Assembly: GCA_900546495.1 (NCBI GenBank)
Contig: URDN01000003.1
Coordinates: forward strand, 1-64,000
From: an uncultured Lachnospiraceae bacterium
Lineage (GTDB): Bacteria > Bacillota > Clostridia > Lachnospirales > Lachnospiraceae
DNA: 64,000 bases
Reading direction: 5' to 3'
The notes beneath the pieces were generated by a model, which saw nothing but the letters and a program-made list of their open reading frames with translations, was not told where the DNA came from and searched no databases. The position numbers and the translations under genes were made by a program. Positions within the stretch are counted from its first letter, which is position 1. The number at the start of each line of letters is the position of its first letter. Below, piece by piece: positions 34,352 through 43,965 of the stretch.

Positions 34352-35086
34352 ATGAAAAAACAGATAAAAGCAATGCGAATGGATAAGTTTTTATCCCAGA
34401 CGTTGAATGTGACGCGCACAGAAGCGAAAAAAATGCTCAAACAGGGACGCATCAGCAAAAATGACGTTGTCTGCAAAGATGGTGCAGAAAAAGCAGAACC
34501 ACAGGCAGATGTTGTCTGTCTGGATGGAACGCAGATTAAGTATAAACAATTCCATTATCTGATGCTACATAAACCGGCAGGATGCGTGACTGCCACCGAA
34601 GATGCACATGCAAAAACAGTAATGGATTATATACCGGCAGAACGCCGTCGCAATCTGTCTCCGGTGGGCAGACTGGATAAAGATACAGAAGGATTGCTTG
34701 TGCTGACCGATGATGGTGCTTTAAATCACCGTCTGCTTGCGCCGGGAAAACATGTCCCGAAAACATACTATGCCAAAATTGATGGAACCGTGACGGAACA
34801 GGAAGTGACACGTTTTGCAAAAGGACTGGAGATTGGCGAAAAGAAACCGACCGCTCCGGCTATTTTGAAAATTTTACATTCCGCAGAGCAGTCAGAGATT
34901 CATGTCACGATCACAGAAGGCAAATTTCATCAGATCAAACGCATGTTTCACGCCGTTGGAATGGAAGTGCTATACCTGAAACGTCTTTCCATGGGAACTT
35001 TGCAGCTGGATGAAACACTTGCTCCAGGTGCATGGCGCGAACTGACAGCAGATGAAATACAACAGTTAAAGGAAGAACAGCCATGA
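34352..35086 (+). CDS. RsuA/RluB-family pseudouridine synthase
   Basis: The 244-residue enzyme has an N-terminal S4 RNA-binding domain (MRMDKFLSQTLNVTRTEAKKM, starting at residue 7) and the pseudouridine synthase core with the catalytic GRLDKDTEGLLVLT (about 109-122). It most resembles 16S rRNA pseudouridine516 synthase RsuA, but RluB/RluF act on 23S rRNA with the same architecture. The stop overlaps the next start (ATGA). First gene of a run with a HAD phosphatase and YgiQ-like protein. Confidence 0.92.
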   Translation: MKKQIKAMRMDKFLSQTLNVTRTEAKKMLKQGRISKNDVVCKDGAEKAEPQADVVCLDGTQIKYKQFHYLMLHKPAGCVTATEDAHAKTVMDYIPAERRRNLSPVGRLDKDTEGLLVLTDDGALNHRLLAPGKHVPKTYYAKIDGTVTEQEVTRFAKGLEIGEKKPTAPAILKILHSAEQSEIHVTITEGKFHQIKRMFHAVGMEVLYLKRLSMGTLQLDETLAPGAWRELTADEIQQLKEEQP

Positions 35087-35757
35087 TGTTAGAAGATAAA
35101 ACCGCCGTTATTTTCGATCTGGACGGTACCATCGCAGATTCCATGTGGGTGTGGGCAGACATTGACCACACATTTTTTAAGCAGAGAAACATGACAATGC
35201 CGCCGACGTTAAATAAAGAGATTGAAGGAATGAGTTTTACAGAGACGGCAGAATACTTTATCCGCACATTTCGGCTTTCGGAAACGGTCGATGAATTAAA
35301 AGATATCTGGAACCGGATCGCACTGGATAAATATGCATATGAGACACCGTTAAAACCCGGAGCCGATGATTTCTTAAAATATTTGAAAGAGCATCACATC
35401 AAAACAGGAATTGCCACCAGTAATTCCCGGTTATTACTGGATGTGTTTTTGAAAGAACGGCATCTGGAACCGTATATTGATACCGTTACCACAAGCTGCG
35501 ATGTCAACAAAGGAAAGCCGGAACCGGATGTCTATTTGAAAACAGCAGAAAAACTGCAGGAAAAACCAGAACATTGTCTGGTATTTGAAGACATTCCAAT
35601 GGGGATTCTGGCAGGAAAACGGGCAGGCATGCAGGTGTGTGCCATGGAAGATAATTATTCTATCCACCTTACCGCTGAGAAAAAAGCTCTGGCGGATTAC
35701 TATATTACAGATTTCAGACAGGTTCTGGATCATACTTATGAGGATTTGAGAAAATGA
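35083..35757 (+). CDS. HAD-superfamily phosphatase (subfamily IA, beta-PGM/Gph-like)
   Basis: A 224-residue HAD hydrolase with the nucleophile motif IFDLDGTIADSM (residues 10-21), motif II threonine/serine in GIATSNSR and motif IV DIPMGILAG. A helical cap lies between motifs I and II, typical of phosphoglycolate phosphatase or beta-phosphoglucomutase. It overlaps both neighbours by 4 bases, so it is tightly coupled to a pseudouridine synthase and to a radical SAM gene. No substrate can be assigned. Confidence 0.92.
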   Translation: MMLEDKTAVIFDLDGTIADSMWVWADIDHTFFKQRNMTMPPTLNKEIEGMSFTETAEYFIRTFRLSETVDELKDIWNRIALDKYAYETPLKPGADDFLKYLKEHHIKTGIATSNSRLLLDVFLKERHLEPYIDTVTTSCDVNKGKPEPDVYLKTAEKLQEKPEHCLVFEDIPMGILAGKRAGMQVCAMEDNYSIHLTAEKKALADYYITDFRQVLDHTYEDLRK

Positions 35758-37778
35758 AACAATTTTTACCAATCAGTCGTGCTGATATGAAAGCTCAGGG
35801 CATTAAGCAGTTGGATTTCGTCTATGTCATCGGCGATGCATATGTGGATCACCCATCTTTCGGGCACGCAATTATCAGCCGAATATTACAGGCAAATGGT
35901 TTTACGGTAGGTATCATTTCACAGCCGGACTGGAAAAATCCGGACAGTATCAGTATTCTGGGCGAACCAAAACTTGGATTTATTGTAACCGGTGGAAATA
36001 TGGATTCCATGGTAAACCATTATTCTGTTTCCAAAAAACGCCGGCAGAAAGATGCTTTCACGCCAGGCGGCGTCATGGGAAAACGCCCGGACTACGCCAC
36101 TGTCGTGTATTGTAATCTCATTCGTCGGACTTATAAACACACGCCATTGATCATCGGTGGACTGGAAGCCAGTCTTCGCCGTCTTGGACATTATGATTAC
36201 TGGTCCAATAAAATCAAACGTTCCATTTTACTGGATTCCGGTGCCGACCTTCTATTGTACGGAATGGGAGAGCGCAGTATTGTTGCCATGGCAGAGGGAT
36301 TAAAAAGTGGTATCAGTATAAAAGACCTGACTTATATTGACGGTACTGTATACAAAACGAAAGATCCGGACAGCGTTTACGATGGCATCATGCTGCCGTC
36401 CTTTGAAGAAATCTGTGCCAGTAAAGAGACCTATGCACGCAGTTTTTATACCCAGTACTGCAATACCGATCCGTTTACCGCAAAACGTCTGATCGAACCA
36501 TATCCGAACAAATGCTATGTGGTGCAGAATCCACCCTCCAAGCCGCTGACTACCAGTGAGATGGACGCGGTCTATGCACTGCCTTATATGAGAACTTATC
36601 ATCCGTCTTATGAAGAAGCGGGCGGTGTTCCGGCCATTGAGGAAGTAAAATTCAGTCTGGTCAGCAACCGTGGATGCTATGGTGGATGCAGCTTTTGTGC
36701 ACTGACTTTCCATCAGGGAAGAATCATTCAGACACGAAGTCATGAATCCATTATTAATGAGGCAAAACAGATTGTCTGGGACCCGGATTTCAAAGGTTAT
36801 ATTCATGATGTAGGTGGTCCGACAGCAAACTTCAGGGGACCATCCTGTGACAAACAGCTCACCAGAGGCGTTTGCAAAAACCGTCAATGCCTGTTTCCAA
36901 CTCCATGTCCGAACCTGAAAGTAGATCATTCGGATTATCTGAGTCTGTTACGGGAACTTCGCACGCTTCCAAATGTGAAAAAAGTATTCATCCGTTCCGG
37001 TATTCGATTTGACTACCTGATCTGTGATAAAGACAAAACTTTTTTCCGTGAATTGTGCGAGCATCATGTCAGTGGACAGTTAAAAGTTGCCCCGGAACAT
37101 ATTTCTGATTCGGTACTTTCCCTAATGGGAAAACCACCGGTAGCAGTTTATAACAAATTTAAAGACGAATATAAAAAAATCAATGAACGTATCGGTAAAA
37201 AGCAGTATCTGGTGCCATATCTGATGTCTTCCCATCCGGGATCAACATTAAAAGAAGCAGTGGAACTGGCAGAATATCTCCGTGATCTTGGGTATATGCC
37301 GGAACAGGTACAGGATTTCTATCCGACACCGTCCACGATCTCAACCTGTATGTATTATACCGGTCTGGATCCACGAACTATGAAAAAAGTATACGTTACC
37401 AATAATCCGCATGAAAAAGCCATGCAGCGTGCACTGATACAGTATCGAAATCCTAAAAACTATGATCTGGTTTACGAAGCACTGCATCGGGCGCATCGTA
37501 CTGATCTAATCGGATTTGGGCCGAAATGTCTGATCCGTCCGAAACCTAACGGACATCCGGGCAGTGACAGCGGATATCGTGGGCAGACGAATGGAAGATC
37601 CAACAACAGTAATCGTGGCAAAGGTTCTTACAAAGGACAGAACAATAATCCAAAAGACAATAGCGCAAAAGGCAATAACCGTTCTCAGACTGGAGCCAGA
37701 CCGGAAAACGGAGCCTCCACAGCACGTCCGAAAAAGAAGAAATCCATCCGTAACGTGCATAAGAAAAAACAGAAATAA
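35754..37778 (+). CDS. YgiQ-family radical SAM protein
   Basis: A 674-residue protein of the YgiQ/UPF0313 family. The iron-sulphur motif CYGGCSFC (CX3CX2C) lies around residues 307-314; the N-terminal DUF and the EVKFSLVSNRGC context are as in the family. Function unknown; the family is widespread and thought to modify RNA or another macromolecule. The last 75 residues form a low-complexity tail of Gly, Asn, Ser, Lys and Arg ending in KKKKSIRNVHKKKQK, which looks RNA-binding and is longer than in E. coli. The start overlaps the HAD gene by 4 bases. Confidence 0.93.
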   Translation: MKQFLPISRADMKAQGIKQLDFVYVIGDAYVDHPSFGHAIISRILQANGFTVGIISQPDWKNPDSISILGEPKLGFIVTGGNMDSMVNHYSVSKKRRQKDAFTPGGVMGKRPDYATVVYCNLIRRTYKHTPLIIGGLEASLRRLGHYDYWSNKIKRSILLDSGADLLLYGMGERSIVAMAEGLKSGISIKDLTYIDGTVYKTKDPDSVYDGIMLPSFEEICASKETYARSFYTQYCNTDPFTAKRLIEPYPNKCYVVQNPPSKPLTTSEMDAVYALPYMRTYHPSYEEAGGVPAIEEVKFSLVSNRGCYGGCSFCALTFHQGRIIQTRSHESIINEAKQIVWDPDFKGYIHDVGGPTANFRGPSCDKQLTRGVCKNRQCLFPTPCPNLKVDHSDYLSLLRELRTLPNVKKVFIRSGIRFDYLICDKDKTFFRELCEHHVSGQLKVAPEHISDSVLSLMGKPPVAVYNKFKDEYKKINERIGKKQYLVPYLMSSHPGSTLKEAVELAEYLRDLGYMPEQVQDFYPTPSTISTCMYYTGLDPRTMKKVYVTNNPHEKAMQRALIQYRNPKNYDLVYEALHRAHRTDLIGFGPKCLIRPKPNGHPGSDSGYRGQTNGRSNNSNRGKGSYKGQNNNPKDNSAKGNNRSQTGARPENGASTARPKKKKSIRNVHKKKQK

Positions 37779-37851
37779 AAGTATTCATCTTGTACAAAAA
37801 ACAGATACTTTTTCAAAAATATATTATTTACAGAAAGAAAAAACATCCTTT

Positions 37852-38889
37852 ATGAAAGAATTTTCTATTTCATCCAAAGAAGCAGGACAGCGCATGGATA
37901 AATACCTTTTTAAAGTGTTAAATCAGGCTTCCAAAGGCTTTGTCTATAAAATGCTTCGCAAGAAAAATATTGTATTAAATGGCAAAAAAGCGACCGGTCA
38001 GGAAATTTTAAAAGCAGCGGATCAGATTAAAATCTATCTCTCTGATGAAACCTTTGATAAATTTGCTTCTGCACTGGCGGAAACATCGGAATCTGTATCC
38101 AGGGTTTCAAAAGCATCTGAAACGGGAAAAACTGCTGCAAAAACAACAACAGTGCACCATCCGAAGATTCAGATTGTCTATGAAGATGATGATATTCTGA
38201 TTTTGAATAAACCGGCAGGCTTGTTATCACAGAAAGCAGAAAAGACCGATTATTCTGCCAATGAGCTTGTCATCGACTACCTGTTGAATAGCGGACAGTT
38301 GACCAGGGCAGAGCTTCGCACTTTTCATCCATCTATCTGCAACCGGTTAGATCGTAACACATCCGGGCTTCTGATTGCCGGAAAAACCATGCATGGTTTG
38401 CAGAAAATGGCAGAGGAACTGAAATCCAGAAGTATGCAAAAGTATTACCGTTGTCTGGTGGCAGGACAGATTGCAGAAGATGCACATTTAAACGGTTATC
38501 TGGTGAAAGACCATAAGACGAACAAAGTTTCCATTCAGACCAAAGAAACAAAAGATGCGTCCTATATTGAAACAGCATATCACCCGGTTCGGACATATGA
38601 GAACGCAACGCTGCTTGAAGTTCATTTGATCACCGGTCGTTCTCATCAGATCCGTGCACATCTGGCAAGCATCGGACATCCGATCCTTGGAGATAGCAAA
38701 TACGGGGATCCGGTAAAAAATAAGAAGCTTCGGGAAGTCTGTGGTATCCGTTCCCAGCTTCTGCATGCGTACCGCATGGAATTCCCGGACGGAACAGTCG
38801 TTACCGCACCGGAACCAAAAACTTTTCAAAAAGCAGAGCAGTGGGCGCTGCATACCGATTCTGCGGAAAACAACAGAAAAAAGAGGTAA
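37852..38889 (+). CDS. RluA/RluD-family pseudouridine synthase
   Basis: The 345-residue enzyme has an S4 domain (AGQRMDKYLFKVLNQASKG, near residue 10) and the pseudouridine synthase core with the catalytic NRLDRNTSGLLI. A basic, Ser/Thr-rich linker of about 30 residues separates the two. The ATG at 37852 gives the expected length; a much longer in-frame upstream extension into ygiQ is a reading-frame artefact. Target site (23S rRNA positions 1911/1915/1917, 955 and others) cannot be named. Followed after 7 bases by a histidine-phosphatase gene. Confidence 0.9.
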   Translation: MKEFSISSKEAGQRMDKYLFKVLNQASKGFVYKMLRKKNIVLNGKKATGQEILKAADQIKIYLSDETFDKFASALAETSESVSRVSKASETGKTAAKTTTVHHPKIQIVYEDDDILILNKPAGLLSQKAEKTDYSANELVIDYLLNSGQLTRAELRTFHPSICNRLDRNTSGLLIAGKTMHGLQKMAEELKSRSMQKYYRCLVAGQIAEDAHLNGYLVKDHKTNKVSIQTKETKDASYIETAYHPVRTYENATLLEVHLITGRSHQIRAHLASIGHPILGDSKYGDPVKNKKLREVCGIRSQLLHAYRMEFPDGTVVTAPEPKTFQKAEQWALHTDSAENNRKKR

Positions 38890-38896
38890 GTAACAA

Positions 38897-39544
38897 ATGC
38901 ATTTATATCTTATGAGACATGGAGAAACCTTCTGGAACAAAAAAGGACTGATTCAGGGTTCCTCCGACATTGAACTGACACCTTATGGAGAAGAACTGGC
39001 AAGGGATACCCGGGATGGCTTTGAAAAAGATCAGATTCATTTTCAGCGCATTTACAGCAGTCCTTACAAACGGGCAGTCCGCACGGCAGAAATCATTGCG
39101 GAAAAACAGGAAGCATCCGTTCAGGTGGATATGCGTGTACGGGAAATGTGTTTTGGAAAATACGAGGGCGCGAAAATCAAAGAAGTTCAAAAAGTAGATG
39201 AGAATATCACAAACTGTTTCCATCATCCGTCTCTGTATGTGGCAGATGAGACCGCAGATTCTTTTCAAGAACTCTACGACCGGATTGCCGCATTTTTAAA
39301 AGATGAGGTACTTCCGATGGAACAGGATCCTTCCATTGAAAATATTCTGGTTGTCTGCCATGGTGCTGTCATCCGGGCATTTTTAACTTATATTCGCAAA
39401 ATGCCGTTAGATGACTTCTGGACGATTCATCAGCCAAATTGCTGTGTCAACCGGATCCGACTGGAAAACGGAATCTTTACCATTGAGAAAGAAAATATCT
39501 TATATTATGACGACCCGGAACTGCTGCATCGGGGTGTACTGTAA
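38897..39544 (+). CDS. Histidine phosphatase family protein (phosphoglycerate mutase-like)
   Basis: The 215-residue protein has the RHG motif LMRHGETFWN at residues 6-15 (phospho-accepting histidine H9), the substrate-binding arginines and the second catalytic histidine in VVCHGAVIRAF. These proteins are usually broad phosphatases (CobC/GpmB-like) rather than glycolytic mutases. It lies directly between a pseudouridine synthase and recU, with a one-base overlap with recU (TAATG). Confidence 0.9.
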   Translation: MHLYLMRHGETFWNKKGLIQGSSDIELTPYGEELARDTRDGFEKDQIHFQRIYSSPYKRAVRTAEIIAEKQEASVQVDMRVREMCFGKYEGAKIKEVQKVDENITNCFHHPSLYVADETADSFQELYDRIAAFLKDEVLPMEQDPSIENILVVCHGAVIRAFLTYIRKMPLDDFWTIHQPNCCVNRIRLENGIFTIEKENILYYDDPELLHRGVL

Positions 39545-40077
39545 TGCCGACATGGAACTCCCGCGGACTGCGCGGCTCCACACTGGAGGAATTTATCAAC
39601 CGGACAAATGAACGGTACCGTGAAAATCATCTGGCACTGATCCAGAAAGTGCCAACTCCGATTACACCGATTAAAATCGATCAGCAGAGCCGTCATATTA
39701 CACTGGCTTATTTTGAGCAGAAAAGTACCGTAGATTATATCGGCGCAGTACAGGGGATTCCCGTCTGCTTTGATGCAAAGGAATGTCAGACAGATACGTT
39801 TCCATTGCAGAACATTCATCAGCATCAGGTGGATTTTATGCGGGAGTTTGAGCAGCAAGGGGGAATTGCTTTTTTCCTGATTTTTTATTCTCATCAGGAT
39901 CAGTTCTATTACCTGACCTTCCGTCAGCTGGAACAGTTCTGGACCAGAATGGAAGAAGGCGGAAGAAAGAGTTTTCGCCTGGATGAGCTGGAAGAATGTT
40001 TCTTTTTTACCGGTCATAACGGACTGCTGGTTCCCTATCTGGATGCATTGCAGACAGATTTGAATCTCAGGGATTGA
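39544..40077 (+). CDS. recU: Holliday junction resolvase RecU
   Basis: RecU cuts Holliday junctions and is the Firmicutes counterpart of RuvC; it also modulates RecA. The start WNSRGLRGSTLEEFINRTNE and the catalytic VDYIGAVQGIPVCFDAKE (D64, D77, K79/E80 region, type II-like nuclease core) are diagnostic; 177 residues is slightly shorter than Bacillus RecU (206). In Bacillus recU is next to ponA; here the neighbours are a phosphatase and the his operon, whose promoter overlaps the recU stop codon. Confidence 0.92.
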   Translation: MPTWNSRGLRGSTLEEFINRTNERYRENHLALIQKVPTPITPIKIDQQSRHITLAYFEQKSTVDYIGAVQGIPVCFDAKECQTDTFPLQNIHQHQVDFMREFEQQGGIAFFLIFYSHQDQFYYLTFRQLEQFWTRMEEGGRKSFRLDELEECFFFTGHNGLLVPYLDALQTDLNLRD

Positions 40078-40102
40078 CATTTTAAAAGTAATTTCATATA
40101 AT
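40074..40102 (+). promoter_or_regulatory. Promoter of the his operon
   Basis: TTGACA-17-TATAAT, perfect consensus, with the -35 overlapping the recU stop codon (40075-40077). The leader of about 95 bases contains a possible hairpin (GTAGCAC / GTGTTGC, 40130-40151) but no T-box features such as a stem I or an AGGGUGG-type motif. Confidence 0.85.
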
Positions 40103-40202
40103 GATTAAAGATTTTTGTGTGTTAGCATGGTAGCACGGTAAAGTGTTGCTAAAAAATACGTGAAAAAGTTGAAAATGGAACGTAAAGGGGAACTGAACAG
40201 TG

Positions 40203-41387
40203 ATGAATCAATTATTACATACGCCGGAAGGTGTCAGAGACATTTACAATGATGAATGTGAACGCAAAATCATTCTGGAGGAACGGCTGCTTACCGTATT
40301 AAAATCTTACGGCTATCATCCGATTCAGACACCGACCTTTGAATTTTTTGATATTTTTGGAAAAGAAATCGGAACAACACCCTCCAAAGATTTATACAAA
40401 TTTTTCGACCGTGAAGGAAATACATTGGTGCTCCGTCCGGATATCACACCGTCCATTGCAAGATGCGCATCTAAATATTATATGGAGCAGGCAATTCCAA
40501 TCCGGTTGTGCTACACTGGCAATACATTTCGCAATAATTCCAGCTATCAGGGACGTTTGAAAGAGAATACCCAGTCCGGTGCCGAGCTGATCGGTGACGG
40601 AAGTGTGGAGGCCGATGCAGAAATGCTTGCGCTTTCCGCACAGCTTTTAAAAACGGCAGGACTGAAAGAATTCCAGCTGAGTGTCGGACATGCTGATTTT
40701 CTGAGAGGCTTATTTGAAGCTGCAAATCTGGAAGAAGATGTGATGGAAGAAATTCGAAATCTGTTATTAAACCGCAATCTGTACGGAGTACAGGAAGTGA
40801 TAGAGCAGCACGTAGCAGACGAGAATTTAAAACAGTTATTTGGTCTGTTGACAGATGTAATGCTGGATAAAGAGAAAATCACTGCTGCCAAAATCTGGGC
40901 TGCGGATTATCCGCGAGTATTCCACGCTCTGACACGTCTGGAGGAGCTGGATGAGCTTCTGGAAGTATACAAAATCCGCAAATATGTTTCTTATGAGCTG
41001 GCAATGATTTCCGGATTCAATTATTATACTGGAATCATTTTTGCCGGATATACTTTTGGAAGCGGTGAAGCCATTGTAAACGGTGGTCGCTATGACAATC
41101 TGTTACAGTCCTTTGGCAAATCTGCACCATCCATCGGTTTTGCAGTTGTAATCAATCAGCTGATGGCAGCGCTGCAGCGTCAGAATGTACGGATTCCGTT
41201 TGAGAATGTAACCAAATGGTTTATTTACAGCGAACAGTACCGTCAGGATGCTATCAAAGATGCTCAGGTGCTCAGAAGCCGTGGCGAGCAGGTAGAACTG
41301 ATGCCGCTGACCGAGCAGAATACCAGAGAAGTATATGAGACATACGCAGAGCAGAATCACATTCAGGATATTATTTTTTACATGTAG
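40203..41387 (+). CDS. hisZ: ATP phosphoribosyltransferase regulatory subunit
   Basis: HisZ is a paralogue of histidyl-tRNA synthetase that lacks the anticodon domain, and complements the short HisG. It gives the complex histidine feedback. The class II aaRS-like motifs are visible: TPEGVRDIYNDE (motif 1 region), LRPDITPSIARCASK (motif 2), and GGRYDNLL (motif 3-like). 394 residues from the ATG at 40203, which has AAAGGGG upstream; GTG three bases earlier is a possible alternative. First gene of hisZ-G-D-B-(HisA/F-like)IE. Confidence 0.93.
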   Translation: MNQLLHTPEGVRDIYNDECERKIILEERLLTVLKSYGYHPIQTPTFEFFDIFGKEIGTTPSKDLYKFFDREGNTLVLRPDITPSIARCASKYYMEQAIPIRLCYTGNTFRNNSSYQGRLKENTQSGAELIGDGSVEADAEMLALSAQLLKTAGLKEFQLSVGHADFLRGLFEAANLEEDVMEEIRNLLLNRNLYGVQEVIEQHVADENLKQLFGLLTDVMLDKEKITAAKIWAADYPRVFHALTRLEELDELLEVYKIRKYVSYELAMISGFNYYTGIIFAGYTFGSGEAIVNGGRYDNLLQSFGKSAPSIGFAVVINQLMAALQRQNVRIPFENVTKWFIYSEQYRQDAIKDAQVLRSRGEQVELMPLTEQNTREVYETYAEQNHIQDIIFYM

Positions 41388-41399
41388 GAGGACCGAAAC

Positions 41400-42050
41400 A
41401 TGAGATATTTAACATTTGCATTAGGAAAGGGACGTCTGGCAAATAAGACCCTCGAAATGTTTGAAAAAATCGGTATCACCTGCGAAGAAATGAAAGATAA
41501 AGATACCAGAAAGCTGATTTTTGTAAACGAAGACTTAAAACTGCGCTTCTTTCTCTCCAAAGGGCCGGATGTACCGACTTATGTAGAGTACGGTGCAGCA
41601 GATATCGGTATCGTCGGCAGAGATACCATCATAGAAGAAGCACGCAATATTTATGAAGTACTGGATCTTGGTTTTGGAAAATGCAGAATGTGTGTCTGCG
41701 GACCGGAATCTGCAAGAGATCTGCTGCAGCATCATGAGCAAATCCGTGTGGCAACCAAATATCCGAAGATTGCAAAAGATTACTTTTATAATAAAAAGCA
41801 TCAGACCGTAGAGATCATCAAATTAAACGGTTCCATCGAACTGGCTCCGATCGTCGGACTGGCTGATGTGATCGTGGATATCGTTGAGACAGGATCTACC
41901 TTGCGTGAAAACGGACTGACCGTTCTGGAAGAAGTCTGCCCGTTATCTGCCCGTATGGTAGTCAACCCGGTAAGTATGAAAATGGAGCAGGAACGAATCG
42001 GCGAACTGATCTCCAATCTGCGAGAAGTAATGAACAAAGGAGAAAACTAA
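41400..42050 (+). CDS. hisG: ATP phosphoribosyltransferase catalytic subunit (short form)
   Basis: HisG joins ATP and PRPP to start histidine synthesis. At 216 residues it lacks the C-terminal regulatory domain and must work with HisZ, encoded directly upstream. Conserved elements: LTFALGKGRL at the N-terminus, GAADIGIVGRDTI, and the phosphate-binding VETGSTLRENGL. A good ribosome site (AGGAGG) precedes the ATG. Only one base separates it from hisD. Confidence 0.96.
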   Translation: MRYLTFALGKGRLANKTLEMFEKIGITCEEMKDKDTRKLIFVNEDLKLRFFLSKGPDVPTYVEYGAADIGIVGRDTIIEEARNIYEVLDLGFGKCRMCVCGPESARDLLQHHEQIRVATKYPKIAKDYFYNKKHQTVEIIKLNGSIELAPIVGLADVIVDIVETGSTLRENGLTVLEEVCPLSARMVVNPVSMKMEQERIGELISNLREVMNKGEN

Positions 42051-42051
42051 G

Positions 42052-43353
42052 ATGCGTACGTTAAAACTTACAAAAGAAACCATTCAGAATATATTGACAG
42101 ATCTGTTAAAAAGAAGCCCAAACAACTATACTCAGTATGAGAGCAGCGTCAATGAGATCATTGCAAACGTCCGTGCAAACGGCGATGCAGCGATTTTTGA
42201 CTATACAAAGAAATTTGACAGTGCAACCGTAACCGCAGAAAATGTTGAAGTTACAGAGACTGAGATTGCAGAGGCTTATGAGCAGGTAGATCCGAAATTA
42301 TTAGAGGTTATTCGCAAAGCCAAAGAAAACATTCGCGTATATCACGAAAAACAGAAACAGTACAGCTGGTTTGACAGCTCTATTCCGGGAACTATTCTTG
42401 GTCAGAAAGTAACTCCGATTGCAAAAGCAGGTGTATATGTTCCGGGTGGAAAAGCCGTATATCCTTCTTCCGTACTGATGAACATTACGCCGGCAAAAGT
42501 AGCCGGTGTAGAAGAAATCATTATGACAACCCCATGTGATAAAGAGGGTAAAGTCAATCCATCCACTTTAGTTGCCGCAAAAGAGGCTGGTGCAGACCGA
42601 GTATTTAAAGTGGGCGGCGCACAGGCCATCGCAGCACTGGCTTTTGGAACTGAGAGCATTCCGAAAGTAGATAAGATCGTAGGACCGGGTAACATTTACG
42701 TTGCTCTGGCAAAAAAAGCAGTATTTGGACATGTCAGCATTGACTCTATCGCAGGTCCAAGTGAGATTCTTGTACTGGCAGACGAAACCGCAAATCCACG
42801 TTTTGTAGCAGCAGATTTGTTATCTCAGGCAGAGCATGACGAGCTGGCTTCCGCAATCCTGATCACAACAAGTGAAAAACTGGCACAAGAAGTATCCAGA
42901 GAAATAGATGGTTTCTGTGAAGTTCTTTCCAGAAAAGCAATCATCGAGAAATCACTGGAAAACTATGGTTATATCCTGATCGCACCGGATCTGGATACTG
43001 CGATTGATACTGCAAACGAGATTGCTTCCGAGCATATGGAAATCGTAACTGCAAATCCATTTGAAGTTATGACAAAGATCAAAAATGCAGGTGCCATTTT
43101 CCTTGGAGAATACAGCAGTGAGCCACTGGGCGACTATTTTGCCGGACCAAACCATGTACTTCCTACAAATGGAACTGCAAAATTCTTTTCTCCGCTGAGC
43201 GTAGATGACTTTATTAAGAAATCAAGCATTATCTCTTATTCAAAAGATGCGCTGCATGCGGTATACAAAGACATTGCACAGTTTGCAGACTGCGAGCAGT
43301 TGACTGCACATGCAAATTCTATCCGCGTCAGATTTGAAGACGAAGGCAAATAA
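42052..43353 (+). CDS. hisD: Histidinol dehydrogenase
   Basis: HisD oxidises histidinol to histidine in two NAD-dependent steps. The 433-residue enzyme shows the signature IDSIAGPSEILVLADE (near 228), the zinc-ligand region SQAEHDELAS and the C-terminal GPNHVLPT. The length is normal. Starts one base after the hisG stop. Confidence 0.97.
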   Translation: MRTLKLTKETIQNILTDLLKRSPNNYTQYESSVNEIIANVRANGDAAIFDYTKKFDSATVTAENVEVTETEIAEAYEQVDPKLLEVIRKAKENIRVYHEKQKQYSWFDSSIPGTILGQKVTPIAKAGVYVPGGKAVYPSSVLMNITPAKVAGVEEIIMTTPCDKEGKVNPSTLVAAKEAGADRVFKVGGAQAIAALAFGTESIPKVDKIVGPGNIYVALAKKAVFGHVSIDSIAGPSEILVLADETANPRFVAADLLSQAEHDELASAILITTSEKLAQEVSREIDGFCEVLSRKAIIEKSLENYGYILIAPDLDTAIDTANEIASEHMEIVTANPFEVMTKIKNAGAIFLGEYSSEPLGDYFAGPNHVLPTNGTAKFFSPLSVDDFIKKSSIISYSKDALHAVYKDIAQFADCEQLTAHANSIRVRFEDEGK

Positions 43354-43369
43354 TTCGGAGGACGAAAAA

Positions 43370-43963
43370 ATGGCAGAAAAACGAATCACACAGGTTCAGC
43401 GAAAAACAAATGAAACAGACATTATTATATCCCTGAATCTGGACGGAAGCGGCAAACAGAATATTTCCACCGGCATTGGATTTTTTGACCATATGTTATC
43501 CGGTTTTACCAGACATGGATTTTTTGATCTGAACCTTGATGTGAAAGGGGATCTGGAAGTAGACTGTCACCATACCATTGAAGATACTGGTATCGTCCTT
43601 GGCAATGCTATCCGTAAAGCTCTGGGCGATAAAAAAGGCATCAAACGGTTTGGCAGTATGATCCTGCCGATGGATGAGACACTGGTGTTATGTGCCATTG
43701 ACCTGTCCGGACGCCCCTATTTTGCATTTGATGCAGAATTTACCACCGACCGCGTAGGTGATATGGATACGGAAATGGTACGGGAATTTTTCTATGCAAT
43801 TTCCTACTCTGCCGGAATGAACCTGCATATGAAAGTTTTGTCCGGAACGAATAATCATCATATCATAGAAGCACTGTTTAAAGCGTTCGGGAAAGCACTG
43901 GACGACGCTTCCTCCTATGATCCGCGTGTAACGGATATTTTATCGACGAAAGGCAGTTTATAA
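43370..43963 (+). CDS. hisB: Imidazoleglycerol-phosphate dehydratase
   Basis: HisB dehydrates imidazoleglycerol phosphate. The 197-residue monofunctional enzyme shows the metal-binding repeats GFFDHMLSGFTRHG and CHHTIEDTGIVLG in the first half and the matching DTEMVREFFYA ... NNHHIIEALFKAFGKAL in the second. I use the ATG at 43370 (GGAGGACG upstream); an upstream in-frame start at 43310 lies inside hisD and adds 20 unrelated residues. Confidence 0.97.
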   Translation: MAEKRITQVQRKTNETDIIISLNLDGSGKQNISTGIGFFDHMLSGFTRHGFFDLNLDVKGDLEVDCHHTIEDTGIVLGNAIRKALGDKKGIKRFGSMILPMDETLVLCAIDLSGRPYFAFDAEFTTDRVGDMDTEMVREFFYAISYSAGMNLHMKVLSGTNNHHIIEALFKAFGKALDDASSYDPRVTDILSTKGSL

Positions 43964-43965
43964 CG

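Noticed and set aside
36300..36929. Open frame of 209 codons on the minus strand opposite the YgiQ-like gene
   Set aside because: The + strand encodes conserved radical SAM motifs here; the antisense frame is only a shadow.
37564..37851. Upstream extension of the RluA-type gene into ygiQ
   Set aside because: The added residues are an alternate frame of the ygiQ tail with no S4 or other domain; the ATG at 37852 fits the family.
40103..40202. Possible T-box or histidine attenuator ahead of hisZ
   Set aside because: The leader is under 100 bases, shows no T-box sequence, no histidine-codon leader peptide and no terminator before the gene.
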